From an uncultured Alistipes sp. (GTDB lineage: Bacteria > Bacteroidota > Bacteroidia > Bacteroidales > Rikenellaceae), in NCBI GenBank assembly GCA_910577475.1, contig CAJTLJ010000001.1, positions 1 through 64,000 on the forward strand: a DNA stretch of 64,000 nt. The letters run 5' to 3'. The position numbers and the translations under genes are program-made. Shown here piece after piece: positions 34,949 to 44,731 of this stretch. The notes below the pieces were generated by a model that was given only the letters and a program-made list of their open reading frames with translations, was not told the origin of the DNA and searched no databases. Every line of letters begins with the position of its first letter. Within the stretch, counting starts at the first letter, position 1.

Positions 34949-36142
34949 CTACAGGTCGAAGTAGAGCAGCGACAGACAGTCGCTCTTCTCCGGACGGCAG
35001 CCGATCTCGCCCGCCGTCCGCACCCACTCCTCCCGGCCGAGGGCACGACCCGCCGCATAGAGGATGCGGGCTCCGCGGTCCCGCTCGAAAGGCTTGATCT
35101 GCCGGTGGGGCCAGGCGGCCGGTTCCCGGTAGTAGGGCTCCAGATAGGCCACCGCCTGCTCCAACGAACGGCCCTCGGGCGAACGATAGCTCCAGAGCGA
35201 ATAGCCGGTGTCGGCCGTCAGCTCAGCAGAGAGGGCGACAGCCTCCAGCGCGAAGGTCGAGTAGTGGAGCGAGAGCGTCCGCTCCAGCTCCAGCGGCAGC
35301 GAACCGTCCTCGGCGATCTGCCCCGCCAGACGGGGTGCCAGCGAATGCTCCGCTATCTGGCGGGCCCGCTCCCGGTCCCCCAGCCAGGCCACCATCATCA
35401 GCCGGATGGCGTCATACCAAAGACCGTGGTTGTTGGCCGAGCAGATCTCCTTGCGGCCGTTCTCGCTCTCCTCCAGCCAGCGCAGGAACTCCGTCGTCCA
35501 GCGGCGCAGACCCGCCTCGTCCTCGTCGCTCCAGGCCTTCGAACCGCGCAGCCATGCCGCCGCACACAGGGCGTAGCAGAAACGGCGCGAATCGATGATT
35601 CCCGTACCGCGCACGGTCGTGCGGCCCGGAATCAGCTGGGCATAGGCCATATTGGGATTCATCCCCCGTTCGGGGTCGAGAAACCAGCCGCGGATCCACT
35701 CGGCGCACTTCGCGGCGTAGCGCTCCTCGCCCGTGACGGCATAGCAGAGCGCCAACGTCCGCGCGGCTTCGCCCAGCAGACCCGAGTTCTCCCGCTCGGG
35801 ATAGTCGTACACCTCGGGGTTGCGCTCGCCGTCGCGCCGCACATAGGGCAGGCCGTCCGGTTCGGCCGGATCGGGCCACCAGTAGGGCGAGAGGGTCATG
35901 TAGTCGCGACGGTCCCCGCTGGGAGGCAGTTTCCGCTTCTGGGTTACGTGAACCGGCTCCCGGTCCAGGTACTCCCCGGCCAGCTCCTCCAGAGCCGCCA
36001 CCGCCTCCCGGGCCTTCTCATCGCCGGCCGCATAGGCCTGCCTCACACGCTCCAGCCGCTCGGCGGGAAAGATCGACTGCGCGGCGACCGCTCCGGCCGT
36101 AAGCAGCACGCAGACTGTAAGGACAAGTGTTCGTTTCATCAT
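34949..36142 (-). CDS. Alginate-lyase-fold (PF05426) secreted lyase
   Basis: A 397-residue secreted protein (signal peptide MMKRTLVLTVCVLLTAGAVA). It is an alpha/alpha-toroid of the Alginate_lyase family, resembling PL5/PL38 enzymes. DYMTLSPYWWPDP and the catalytic Asn-His pair in CSANNHGLWYD are visible, with further conserved tyrosines. Members cut poly-mannuronate or poly-glucuronate. It is the last gene of the large minus-strand operon and ends at the bidirectional terminator. The start at 36142 fits the signal peptide; an in-frame ATG at 36190 would extend it by 16 residues. Whether it acts on alginate or glucuronan is open. Confidence 0.85.
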   Translation of the reverse strand: MMKRTLVLTVCVLLTAGAVAAQSIFPAERLERVRQAYAAGDEKAREAVAALEELAGEYLDREPVHVTQKRKLPPSGDRRDYMTLSPYWWPDPAEPDGLPYVRRDGERNPEVYDYPERENSGLLGEAARTLALCYAVTGEERYAAKCAEWIRGWFLDPERGMNPNMAYAQLIPGRTTVRGTGIIDSRRFCYALCAAAWLRGSKAWSDEDEAGLRRWTTEFLRWLEESENGRKEICSANNHGLWYDAIRLMMVAWLGDRERARQIAEHSLAPRLAGQIAEDGSLPLELERTLSLHYSTFALEAVALSAELTADTGYSLWSYRSPEGRSLEQAVAYLEPYYREPAAWPHRQIKPFERDRGARILYAAGRALGREEWVRTAGEIGCRPEKSDCLSLLYFDL

Positions 36143-36208
36143 GCAGTTCGAAAAAGACGGGCGATGCCGCGCACCGCCCGTCGGGTTCATCTTCAGACGG
36201 TCCTCCGA

Positions 36209-36961
36209 TTAGGAGAAGAGGGTACCGCCGTTGATATCGATGTTCGTACCGGTCAGGTAGGAGGACTCGTCGCTCGCCAGGTAGCAAACCAGATCGGCCA
36301 CCTCCGAAGCCTCGCCCTCGCGACGCAGCGGAGCCGTGTTGTGCAGGTTCTCGCGTGCCTCGGGCTTGGTGAAGCGGTCGTGGAACGAGGTGTTGATCAT
36401 ACCCGGAGCCAGCGCATTCACGCGGATACCCTGAGGACCCAGCTCCTTAGCCATGGCGCGGGTGTGGCACATCACGGCAGCCTTGGCCGTAGCGTAGACC
36501 GAAGCGCCCGGGCCGCCGCCGTCGCGGGCAGCCTGCGACGAGAAGTTCACGATCGAACCGCCGGCGGGCATCATGGGCACGACCTCGCGGGTGCAGAGGA
36601 ATACGCTGCGCATGTTGACATCCATCAGGAAGTCGTACCACGCCTCGTCCTGCTCGACGATCTTCTTGCGGCCTACGATACCGCCCACGACGTTCACCAG
36701 AATATCCACCTTGCCGCCGAAAGCCTCGCCGGCCTTGGCGAAGAGGTTCTTCACATCGGCAGCCTTCGTCATGTCGCCCTGCACGGCGATCGCCTCGCCG
36801 CCATCGGCCTTGATCATATCGAGCGTCTTTTGCGCATCGTCGGGGTTGTCGAAATAGTTGAGGCACACCTTGGCGCCCTCGCCTGCCAGTTTTACGGAGA
36901 TAGCACGACCCAGGTCGCGAGCGCCGCCCGTAACTACGGCTACTTTTCCAGTCAATCTCAT
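36209..36961 (-). CDS. SDR oxidoreductase, probable DEH reductase
   Basis: A 250-residue short-chain dehydrogenase. The cofactor motif TGGARDLGRA is at residues 11-20, LVNVVGG near 88-94, the catalytic Ser141/142, Tyr156 and Lys160 in YATAK, and the C-terminal DINGG-type loop is present. In alginate loci an enzyme of this kind reduces 4-deoxy-L-erythro-5-hexoseulose uronate (DEH) to 2-keto-3-deoxygluconate, and the operon context supports that. The alternative is a KduD-like uronate dehydrogenase. It lies between the MFS transporter and the PF05426 lyase. Confidence 0.88.
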   Translation of the reverse strand: MRLTGKVAVVTGGARDLGRAISVKLAGEGAKVCLNYFDNPDDAQKTLDMIKADGGEAIAVQGDMTKAADVKNLFAKAGEAFGGKVDILVNVVGGIVGRKKIVEQDEAWYDFLMDVNMRSVFLCTREVVPMMPAGGSIVNFSSQAARDGGGPGASVYATAKAAVMCHTRAMAKELGPQGIRVNALAPGMINTSFHDRFTKPEARENLHNTAPLRREGEASEVADLVCYLASDESSYLTGTNIDINGGTLFS

Positions 36962-37016
36962 AAGTGTAACTTTTAGAGTTTAATTAAGGTTATTGAATTC
37001 GTCTTGTTATGCGTCA

Positions 37017-38465
37017 TTATTTCGCAACCTGCTCGATGCGTCCGCCGAAGAGGAAGATGCAGATCAGGCACAGCGGCACGAGCGAGGCCCCGAGCACGAA
37101 GAACGAGGTCCAGTTGCCGCTCTGCGTCAGGTAAGGAATCAGCAGCGTCGACACGATGGTGCCCAGCACGGCCGAGGCTCCGCCCAGTCCGGCCAGCGAA
37201 CCGACCGCCTTGCCGGTCTGGAAATCCGAAACGAGCGTCTGGATGTTCGTCATCACGAACTGATAGCCGCCCAGGATGAAGGCCATCATCACCACGGCCA
37301 TCATGGCCGACGAGGCGGTGGCGGCCATCGCCATGCCGGGGATGATGAAGCAGCTGCCGACGATCATGGCCGTCTTGCGGGCGAAGTTGACCGAACGCCC
37401 CCGGTTGATGAGCAGACCCGAGAACCAGCCTCCGGCGATGGAGCCGATGGCGGCGCCCACGTAGGGCACCCAGGCCGACATGGCGATCTGCTTGATATCC
37501 AGTCCGAACACTTCGATCAGGTAGATCGGCAGCCAGGTGACGAACATCCACCAGATGGGATCCAGGAAGAAGCGGCCCAGAATGACGGCGTAGTTCTTCT
37601 TCTCGCCCAGCAGCTGGCCCCACGACTTGGCCGTGTCGCACGACACCTTGCACTCGGGCTGACCCGAGAGGATGTAGTCGCGCTCCTTATCGGTAATCCA
37701 GGGGTGTTCCTTCGGACCCTTCTTGTTGATCAGCAGCCACGGAATCACCCAGACGATGCCCAGCATACCGACCACCACGAAGGTGATGCGCCAGCCGAAG
37801 GCCAGGAAGAGGGCCGGGATGATGATGGGAGCGACGATCGAACCCATCGACGCGGCACCGCCGAAGATGCCCTGCGCCAGCGCGCGCTCCTTCTGGGGAA
37901 ACCACTCGGCATTGGACTTGGTGGTTCCGGGCCACGGACCCGCCTCGCCCAGACCCAGCATCACACGGAAGAAGGTGAGCGACTTCAGCCCCGTGGATAC
38001 CGAGGCCAGCGCATCGGCACCGCCCCACAGCAGCGCCGAGAGGGTGAAGCCCCTGCGGGTGCCGATCTTGTCGTAGATCTTGCCCGATACGAGCTGGCTG
38101 ATGCCGTAGGCCACCATGAAGAACATGGTGATGATAGCCAGCATATCCTTGGCCTGACGCTGCTGATCCTCGCGCGGAAGCGAGGTGTCGATCAGCCCCA
38201 GGTCCTTGGCGATGCCGCCGTACTGCGTGTATTCGATGACGTCGCCCGTCCGGGTCGCCTCGGCAGCGGGTACGGTTACCGTTTCACCGTCGCGCTGAAA
38301 GGTATAGGTGTCGGCCTCTTCATCGAACGTACAGTCGGCAAGCGCCACCGTCTGCTTCGTGTTGGCCACCCACATGTAGTTGAGCGTACCGCGGTCCAGA
38401 TAGTTGATGATGGTCACCAGCGCAATGAGCGACAGGACGATCCATCGTAAACCCCTCACTTTCAT
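37017..38465 (-). CDS. MFS transporter, probable uronate/DEH importer
   Basis: A 482-residue major facilitator of the ACS/hexuronate (ExuT-like) type with about twelve transmembrane segments. The conserved opening INYLDRGTLNY and the segment RVMLGLGEAGPWPG are typical of the family. A soluble insert of about 80 residues stands between the first and second segments, where relatives have a short loop. It probably brings unsaturated uronate monomer across the inner membrane for KdgF and the SDR enzyme next to it. The gene begins 21 bp after kdgF on the operon and ends 55 bp before the SDR gene. Confidence 0.9.
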   Translation of the reverse strand: MKVRGLRWIVLSLIALVTIINYLDRGTLNYMWVANTKQTVALADCTFDEEADTYTFQRDGETVTVPAAEATRTGDVIEYTQYGGIAKDLGLIDTSLPREDQQRQAKDMLAIITMFFMVAYGISQLVSGKIYDKIGTRRGFTLSALLWGGADALASVSTGLKSLTFFRVMLGLGEAGPWPGTTKSNAEWFPQKERALAQGIFGGAASMGSIVAPIIIPALFLAFGWRITFVVVGMLGIVWVIPWLLINKKGPKEHPWITDKERDYILSGQPECKVSCDTAKSWGQLLGEKKNYAVILGRFFLDPIWWMFVTWLPIYLIEVFGLDIKQIAMSAWVPYVGAAIGSIAGGWFSGLLINRGRSVNFARKTAMIVGSCFIIPGMAMAATASSAMMAVVMMAFILGGYQFVMTNIQTLVSDFQTGKAVGSLAGLGGASAVLGTIVSTLLIPYLTQSGNWTSFFVLGASLVPLCLICIFLFGGRIEQVAK

Positions 38466-38486
38466 TTCGATCTCGCTTTGCAGGGG

Positions 38487-38828
38487 TTACTTCACGAAAT
38501 CGGCGCGATGGGGCGAGAAGGTATCGATCAGAATGCCCTCCTCCAGGCAGACGCAGCCGTGCAGCACGTCGGGAGCCACGTAATAGCCGTCGCCGGCACC
38601 CAGCACCTTCTTCTCGTCGCCGATCGTCAGCTCGAACTTGCCGCTTGCCACATAGGTGGCCTGGCTGTGGTAGTGCTTGTGCATCATGCCCACCGAGCCC
38701 TTCGTAAACTTTACTTTCACGATCATCAGCTGACCGTCGTAACCCATGATCTGACGGACCACGCCCTCACCGGCGGGTTCCCATTTCAATTCGCTTTCCA
38801 GTTGGAAAACACCGTTCCAAGTCTCCAT
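38487..38828 (-). CDS. kdgF: KdgF-like cupin, uronate linearising enzyme
   Basis: A 113-residue single-domain cupin. KdgF converts the ring form of 4,5-unsaturated uronates to linear ketonized sugar (DEH). The metal ligands appear as HKHYHSQ (residues 50-56: His50, His52, Gln56) and His90, and the catalytic Asp102 and Phe104 fall at the positions known for the characterised enzyme (IDTFSPHR). This match, along with PL17, MFS and SDR genes on both sides, makes the call strong. It is co-transcribed, 18 bp after the PL17 gene. Confidence 0.93.
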   Translation of the reverse strand: METWNGVFQLESELKWEPAGEGVVRQIMGYDGQLMIVKVKFTKGSVGMMHKHYHSQATYVASGKFELTIGDEKKVLGAGDGYYVAPDVLHGCVCLEEGILIDTFSPHRADFVK

Positions 38829-38846
38829 AATATTGATTTTTTAAAG

Positions 38847-41051
38847 TTAGTACATTCTTACATCATAATTTCCCGTCCACTCGTAACGCTCTCCGCCGAC
38901 CTTCACGCGGTGCGATGCCGCCGGGTCGCCGTCGTAGGCCACGCAGAGGACCACCGTGCGGCCGCCCTCGAAAGTAAAGCGCGCCACCGTGTAGTCGGAG
39001 GTGTCGGCCAGCACCTTCGCCTCTCGGCACGAAGCGGTCAGATTGGCCGACTGCTCCACCTGCAGGTCATAGGTGCCATGGGTCTCCAGCGCCGAACAGA
39101 AGGTGTGGTTCCTCTTCCCCTGCTCGCGGATCAGGAAAGCCGGCTCGTTGCGCAGGTAGAAATCGGGGTCGTTCGCCCCCGAGCGCACCAGCCGCAGCTC
39201 CGTTTCGGGAGTCGTGGCGGTCGAGAGGCTGTAGAAGCGGTCCCCCGCGATCCAGGTGTAGCAGGCCGTGTTCGAGGCGGTGTTGCGCCCCTCGGCCTCG
39301 ACCCAGATATGCTGGTAGCCGTTCTTTTCGCCCAGCGGAACCATCCGGTCCACCGCCCGCTCATAGGGGAAATTGAGCGAAATCATGTGTCCGTTGTACC
39401 AGTAGGGCAGGTCGTAGCGGTGCTCGGCGGCGCTCTCGGCCTTCACCAGATCGAGGATCAGCGGATACTGGAGGAAAGGCGTCGTGACATAGGCCGTCGT
39501 GCGGCGCATCGCGATCCCCTCGTAGGCATTCCGGTCCACCGCCGACACGATCTGCACGTCGGGACGGTCGAAGTCGGCGAAAAGGATCTCGGCATGGAAG
39601 TCCGAGGCGCGCTTGATGTCGGCGTCGAAGTGGCTGCGGCCGTCCGCCGTCAGGGTGTTGTGGGCGATGGTCTGCATGGCGAAGCCCTTGTTCAGCTTCG
39701 TGTAGTGGCCCTTGTACTTGGCCTCGATGTTGATGAAGCGCGAAGCGCCGTAGTCGGTCAGAATCTCGTTGCCGTTGTCGTAGTAGGCCATCGTCAGCTT
39801 GTCGTAGTGGCCGTGGCTCAGGCCGTGCGAGGTGGCCTTCAGGGTCACGAGCGAGTTCAGGGCCGGGTCGGTCGACCGGATGGCGGCCACGCCGCCCTCC
39901 GTGCCGTCGCGGCCGTCGCGATAGAGGGCGCTCCGGAACTGCAGGGGACGGGCCTCGCCGCGGGCGATGTCGCGCGCCACGGCATAACCGGCGTCCGTAG
40001 GCAGGAACTTGCCCTGATAGCGCTCGGCGATATCGAGCAGCTGCTTGTTCGAGGGGTCGGCCTTGTAGGCGATATCGACCGCATAGATCAGCTCCTGCGC
40101 GTCGTAACCCTTCAGCAGCGCATCGTTGAAGCGCAGGAAACGCCCCTCGTAAGCCAGCTGGGTCAGCGTGGCGACCGCCTTCGGAAGGATGCCGTCGCGA
40201 TACCGGAAGATGCCGATCTCGGGCCGGTTGTGGTCGATGCACTGGGCGAAGACCACGAACGGCCAGATGGCGTAGCGCTGGTAGTAGGCCCCCTCGGTGA
40301 AGTAGCCGTCGGGCGAGAAGAGGTAGTCCAGCTGACGGATGAAACCGCCTCTTTTTCCGCTCTTGTCCGAGCCGTAGAGGGCCCGATCCACCAGATCGTC
40401 GTCGCCCATCGCCATACCGATCATACCCACGGCGGCCGTAGCCCAGGTGCCGTGGTTGTGCATCTTGTTGAACACCTTGTTATTGGCCGTATTCCCGTCC
40501 ATGCCGTTCATGATGAAGTCGGCAATGGGACGGAACAGGTTCTCCTCCACCCTCTTCCGCTCGGCATCCGAGAGGTAGTCGTACACGCAGTCGTAGGCGA
40601 TGGAGGTATGCACGAGCCATACGCTCTCGTTGAGCGTCTGCCAGAAGATGCGACCCGGCGTGCCGGAGAGCTGCACGGGGTGGAATCCCAGCGTGGGATA
40701 GAGCTCGGCGTACTTCAGCAGCATGTCGACCACATAGCGGGCATAGCGCTCGTCGCCGGTCATCTGCCAAGCGACGCCGCAGTCGAACATCTGATAGTAG
40801 TTGAGCTTGTGCTGCTCGTGGGTGTAACCGCCGCCGCCGTCTTTGGGCTGCGGCACGACGAGGGGCAGCGAAAGAGCCTTGTCCGCCCCCTTCAGGGTAG
40901 CCTCCAGCGAGCGGTCGAATGCGGGCACCGTACCGCGCCCGGCACGAATCTCCTCCACGCCCTGCCGAGTCAGCAGCAGCGAGGGGTGTCCCTGCGCCCA
41001 GGCTCCGGCCGAGAGACAGATCGTGAGAAGCGTAAACAGAATCTTTTTCAT
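38847..41051 (-). CDS. PL17 oligo-alginate lyase
   Basis: A 734-residue secreted exolytic lyase (signal peptide ending SAGAWAQ). The N-terminal alpha/alpha-barrel has KMHNHGTWA with Asn199 and His200, and GYFTEGAYYQRY with Tyr256 as probable catalytic residue. Their spacing equals that of the known PL17 enzyme Alg17c (Asn201, His202, Tyr258). The C-terminal half is a heparinase II/III beta-sheet domain. It should cut oligouronates to unsaturated monomer in the periplasm, feeding kdgF 18 bp downstream. A heparinase acting on another uronate is less likely. Confidence 0.92.
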   Translation of the reverse strand: MKKILFTLLTICLSAGAWAQGHPSLLLTRQGVEEIRAGRGTVPAFDRSLEATLKGADKALSLPLVVPQPKDGGGGYTHEQHKLNYYQMFDCGVAWQMTGDERYARYVVDMLLKYAELYPTLGFHPVQLSGTPGRIFWQTLNESVWLVHTSIAYDCVYDYLSDAERKRVEENLFRPIADFIMNGMDGNTANNKVFNKMHNHGTWATAAVGMIGMAMGDDDLVDRALYGSDKSGKRGGFIRQLDYLFSPDGYFTEGAYYQRYAIWPFVVFAQCIDHNRPEIGIFRYRDGILPKAVATLTQLAYEGRFLRFNDALLKGYDAQELIYAVDIAYKADPSNKQLLDIAERYQGKFLPTDAGYAVARDIARGEARPLQFRSALYRDGRDGTEGGVAAIRSTDPALNSLVTLKATSHGLSHGHYDKLTMAYYDNGNEILTDYGASRFINIEAKYKGHYTKLNKGFAMQTIAHNTLTADGRSHFDADIKRASDFHAEILFADFDRPDVQIVSAVDRNAYEGIAMRRTTAYVTTPFLQYPLILDLVKAESAAEHRYDLPYWYNGHMISLNFPYERAVDRMVPLGEKNGYQHIWVEAEGRNTASNTACYTWIAGDRFYSLSTATTPETELRLVRSGANDPDFYLRNEPAFLIREQGKRNHTFCSALETHGTYDLQVEQSANLTASCREAKVLADTSDYTVARFTFEGGRTVVLCVAYDGDPAASHRVKVGGERYEWTGNYDVRMY

Positions 41052-41071
41052 GGTTCGTAGTTCGTTTGGTA

Positions 41072-43291
41072 TTATTTGCGTCGGAAGTCGAAATGCTCGG
41101 CATCGACGTAACGGGGTTTGTTATGGGTGATGCCCCCGCGAACGACCTTTTCGGTCATCGTGAGGATGCGGCCCGAATTCCAGAAATTGCAGTTGCGGAT
41201 GTCGATCTTCTCCCACGAGGTCTCGTCCAGCCGGATCGAGACGCCGCCCCGGCCGCTGTTCGAGAAGTTGCACTCCTCGATCGTCATGACCTGCGGACCG
41301 ATGGCCCGGATCACCGAGCCGCGCTCCTTGTTGCAGCAGTCCTCGAAATTGCAGCCCCGGATAGTCACGTAGGGACCGGCGGTCGACTCGTCGCTGCCGC
41401 CGCGGTAGATGTTGATCGGCAGCCCCAGCAGCCGGTAGAACGAGCAGTTCTCGATCAGCATGTCGTCGGCGCTGTAGCGGCCCTTGTCCTCGCGCTCGTC
41501 GGCATAGTTGACGGCGTCGCCCGAGAGATTGCGGAAGAGGCAGCCGCGAATCGTCACGCTCTCGCCGAAGGTACCCTTCGTGCCCTTGACAGCGAAGAAC
41601 CCGCCCTCGCCGAAATCGGCGAACTCGCAATCCTCCACCGTCAGCCGATAGGGTTCGATCATGTCAACAGCAGTCGAAATGCCGGCCTTTGCCAGCGGCT
41701 TGCCCGGCTCGGGACGACCGCTGAAAGCGATGCCGCGAACCGTCGCGTCGCCGCAGCCGTCGGCAAGGGTAATCATATTGTCGGTCTTGTCGCCCGCGAA
41801 ACGAATCACGGGACGCTCGGCGAGCCCCTCGGCCGCAGCGATGACCAGCTCTTTGTCCAGGACCAGCGCCCGGTCGATCACGTAGTCGCCTCCCGAGGTG
41901 GTGAGCCAAATGACATCGTGCTCTTTCGCCCGCTCCACGGCCGTGGGCAGGTCCTCGCCGGCCGCCACTTCGATCGGGCCGAAATAGCACTCCATAAAAT
42001 CATTCGAGACCGGATGGCGTCCGGCACCCGTCCCCTCGGCCATCTCCCGATAAGAGGGGACTGCGGGCACCTCGGCCTTCACGCTCCGGAAACCTTCGGC
42101 TTTGTAATTTCCGGCGAGTTCGACCTCGTTGTTCCGGAAGGTTACGCCCTTCACGTCGTCGATGACGATGTAAGGCTCCGCCAGCTTCCTGTTCACGATC
42201 GTATTGTTCTCGAAGAGCACCCGCTCGGGAGCCAGCGTGCGCTCCTGGTCCTTGCCCGTGCCGAACTCGATGTTCGTGCAGTCGATGAAGAGGTTGTCGC
42301 GGATGTCGATATCCTCCACCAGACAGTAGCGGTTCGGAAGCGAGTTGGGCACGGCGTTCATCAGCGCGAGCGCCGAGAAGAAGCGGCCGCCCGCCAGCGA
42401 ATAGAAGCGGTTGTCGTGAATCCGGTGGCCGGCATTCACCACGCGCACACCGCCCGTATTGCGCTTGCCGTTGCCGACGAAGATATTGCCGTACACCTCG
42501 TTGCGGTCGCCGTGGCGCAGGGCCAGCACGCCCTCGCACTCCCAGAAGCGGTTGTTGCGGATGATGTTGTCGCTCGACTTGATCGACACCACCTCCACCT
42601 CTCCGTTGCAGCGGTCGAAGAGGTTCTCCTCGATGATCGTGTTCGACGACGAGTAGGCCTCGTGCGAGGTGCCCACGCGGATGGTCTCGGCACCGTTCGA
42701 TCCGTAAACCGGACGATAGCCGAACCGGTTGTGGTCAATCCGGTGGTAGTTCTGCAGGTTGCGCTCCTCGTTCAGAATCACCACGAGGGTCACGCCCAGA
42801 TTGAGCTTGCCGGTCAGATTGCAATGGTCCACGCGATTGTACCGGCCGTAGAGGGCGATATAGCTGTTGGCGATGTCGCGCCGCACGGGATTGTAGCGGT
42901 CGATGACGCAGTTCGTCAGGCGGCAATTGTTCGCCACCTCCTTTCCGCAGCGGAACTCCACCACCGCCCCTTTGGGGGCGCATCCGTCCAGAAAGTCGAG
43001 GCCCTCCACCTCGATCCACTCGCCCGCCAGACGCAGGCTCGACCGGCCGGTGATGACAGCCCCCTCCGGATCGGCCTCGATGCGGATGGGCGCCTGCTCG
43101 GTGCCGTGTCCGACCCATTTCAGTTCCAGATCCCGGTAGGTGCTGCTCTCGATTACGATGCGGTCGCCCGGAGCGGCCGTCTTCAGCACTCCGGCCACCT
43201 CGCCCAGCGCCACGCGATACTCCTTCGCCCCAGCCGCAAGGGCCGTCAGCAAGCAGAGCAGCAGGATCGTTATTCTCTTCATTCGGTTCAT
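41072..43291 (-). CDS. PL6 alginate lyase, two beta-helix domains
   Basis: A 739-residue secreted PL6 lyase (signal peptide MKRITILLLCLLTALAAGA). The first right-handed beta-helix carries the catalytic pair Lys238 in VVSIKSS and Arg259 in ALRHGDR. Their 21-residue spacing equals that of the characterised alginate lyase AlyGC (Lys220/Arg241). A second helix (about residues 420-730) matches the two-domain subfamily PL6_1. It probably cuts alginate, with poly-guluronate or mixed chains as the likely substrate. An ATG 9 bp downstream (43282) is an equal candidate start. The PL17 gene follows 20 bp later. Confidence 0.92.
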   Translation of the reverse strand: MNRMKRITILLLCLLTALAAGAKEYRVALGEVAGVLKTAAPGDRIVIESSTYRDLELKWVGHGTEQAPIRIEADPEGAVITGRSSLRLAGEWIEVEGLDFLDGCAPKGAVVEFRCGKEVANNCRLTNCVIDRYNPVRRDIANSYIALYGRYNRVDHCNLTGKLNLGVTLVVILNEERNLQNYHRIDHNRFGYRPVYGSNGAETIRVGTSHEAYSSSNTIIEENLFDRCNGEVEVVSIKSSDNIIRNNRFWECEGVLALRHGDRNEVYGNIFVGNGKRNTGGVRVVNAGHRIHDNRFYSLAGGRFFSALALMNAVPNSLPNRYCLVEDIDIRDNLFIDCTNIEFGTGKDQERTLAPERVLFENNTIVNRKLAEPYIVIDDVKGVTFRNNEVELAGNYKAEGFRSVKAEVPAVPSYREMAEGTGAGRHPVSNDFMECYFGPIEVAAGEDLPTAVERAKEHDVIWLTTSGGDYVIDRALVLDKELVIAAAEGLAERPVIRFAGDKTDNMITLADGCGDATVRGIAFSGRPEPGKPLAKAGISTAVDMIEPYRLTVEDCEFADFGEGGFFAVKGTKGTFGESVTIRGCLFRNLSGDAVNYADEREDKGRYSADDMLIENCSFYRLLGLPINIYRGGSDESTAGPYVTIRGCNFEDCCNKERGSVIRAIGPQVMTIEECNFSNSGRGGVSIRLDETSWEKIDIRNCNFWNSGRILTMTEKVVRGGITHNKPRYVDAEHFDFRRK

Positions 43292-43316
43292 AGGTTGTCT
43301 CTCTATAAATTCGGCA

Positions 43317-44690
43317 TTACCAGTTTATGCCGGCCGCACGGCGGATGTTCTCCACCGCCCCCGCCACGCGGGGCAGCTCCGGTTTCTGCGCCGCCACGGG
43401 GAGCTCCACGCCCACCTGACGACCTCCGTAAATCGTATTGTCGCGCCAATCGATGTCGGCGGCCGGCTCGGCCGCACAGTTGACGGCATAGTCGCCCGCC
43501 GAGGACAAAGATACGACATTATTCTCAATGACCGTCTCCACGACCGGCATCACCTGCGTCGAAGAGCCGTAATTCACCTGAAAGGCGTAGCGGCAGTCGA
43601 CCGCGACATTGCGCCGCACGGTGGCACGCTTGACCTGCCAATACCCGTTCAGGGCGGGGTCCTTCTGTCCGCGCACCAGACAAATGGCCGTCTTGTAGCC
43701 CGTGCCGCGCAGGTTCTCCAGGTAGTTGTTCTCCACCGTGTGATCCTCGCCGATCACGCGCACGCCGCCCGTTCCCTCCATGCCGTTGCCCAGAAAGAAG
43801 TTGCCCGTCACCAGACAGCGGTTGCCGTGGCGCAGGGTCAGCGAACCCTTGCTCTCCTCGAAGAGGTTGCCGCGGTAGATGTTTTCGCACGACTTGTTCG
43901 AGACGATCTCAGCCTGCTCGCCGTGGCAGTGGTAGAACCAGTTCCCCTCGACCGTGCACCGCGCGTCGTCCATCGACGTCTCGCTCGTGCCGATCCGGAT
44001 GGTCTCCTGACCGTTCATCGCCTTGCCGTCGCCGTCGAAAAGGGTCAGGGGGCGTTCGAAGCGGTTGCAGAGAATCCGGTGGCCGGGCACGATCCCGCTC
44101 TCCATCCACACCACCAGCAGCGTACCCATGTTCCGCTTGTCGCGGAACGTGCAGTTGCGCACCGTGTGGCTGCGTCCGTAGAGCGACACCCACTTGGCGT
44201 CGATATCGGCGGCCTGGGCCGTCTTGTCGCCCGTGATGGCGCACTGCTCGACGATGCACCCTTCGGAGCCGCGGTCGAGCGTGATGACCGCCTTGCCCTT
44301 CACGGCAACGGGATTCTGCCACCAGAAATCGCGCACCACGACGCCCGAGCCCTTCACCGCCAGCCTTGAAGTGCCCGTAAAGCGCACCTCGCCGGGCTCC
44401 TCGGCCCGCAGCACCACGGGATTCTCCGCCGTGCCGGCCGCCTTGAGGGTCACCGTCTGGTCGGCGAAGAGCCCCTTGCTCCAGACGATCTCCGTACCGG
44501 CGGCCACCTCGCCCAATGCCGCCACCTCGTCGGCCGACGACACCCGCACGACCTTCGTCCCGGGATCGGCAGGCTGTTCGGGTTTCGTCCCGCAGCCCGG
44601 CAGGGGCTCGGGAATATCGAGCGTATGGCCGTTGCAGCTCCAGATCAGAAGCAGAAAGGCGGCCGTGGAGATAAGATGTTGCATCCGCAT
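43317..44690 (-). CDS. PL6 alginate lyase, single-domain lipoprotein
   Basis: A 457-residue lipoprotein (lipobox near IWSC) with one PL6 beta-helix. The catalytic pair is Lys266 in VSNKSC and Arg287 in TLRHGNR, again 21 residues apart. The lipid anchor suggests action on the cell surface, making oligomers for SusC/SusD. It is shorter than the neighbouring PL6 enzyme and lacks its second helix. The start at ATG 44690 was preferred; a TTG codon 12 bp earlier also opens the frame. It is the first enzyme gene after the binding-protein genes, behind an operon-internal hairpin. Confidence 0.9.
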   Translation of the reverse strand: MRMQHLISTAAFLLLIWSCNGHTLDIPEPLPGCGTKPEQPADPGTKVVRVSSADEVAALGEVAAGTEIVWSKGLFADQTVTLKAAGTAENPVVLRAEEPGEVRFTGTSRLAVKGSGVVVRDFWWQNPVAVKGKAVITLDRGSEGCIVEQCAITGDKTAQAADIDAKWVSLYGRSHTVRNCTFRDKRNMGTLLVVWMESGIVPGHRILCNRFERPLTLFDGDGKAMNGQETIRIGTSETSMDDARCTVEGNWFYHCHGEQAEIVSNKSCENIYRGNLFEESKGSLTLRHGNRCLVTGNFFLGNGMEGTGGVRVIGEDHTVENNYLENLRGTGYKTAICLVRGQKDPALNGYWQVKRATVRRNVAVDCRYAFQVNYGSSTQVMPVVETVIENNVVSLSSAGDYAVNCAAEPAADIDWRDNTIYGGRQVGVELPVAAQKPELPRVAGAVENIRRAAGINW

Positions 44691-44731
44691 CGTTGTCGAC
44701 AATTTATCGTTTTCGGGGATTCATCGTCCGG

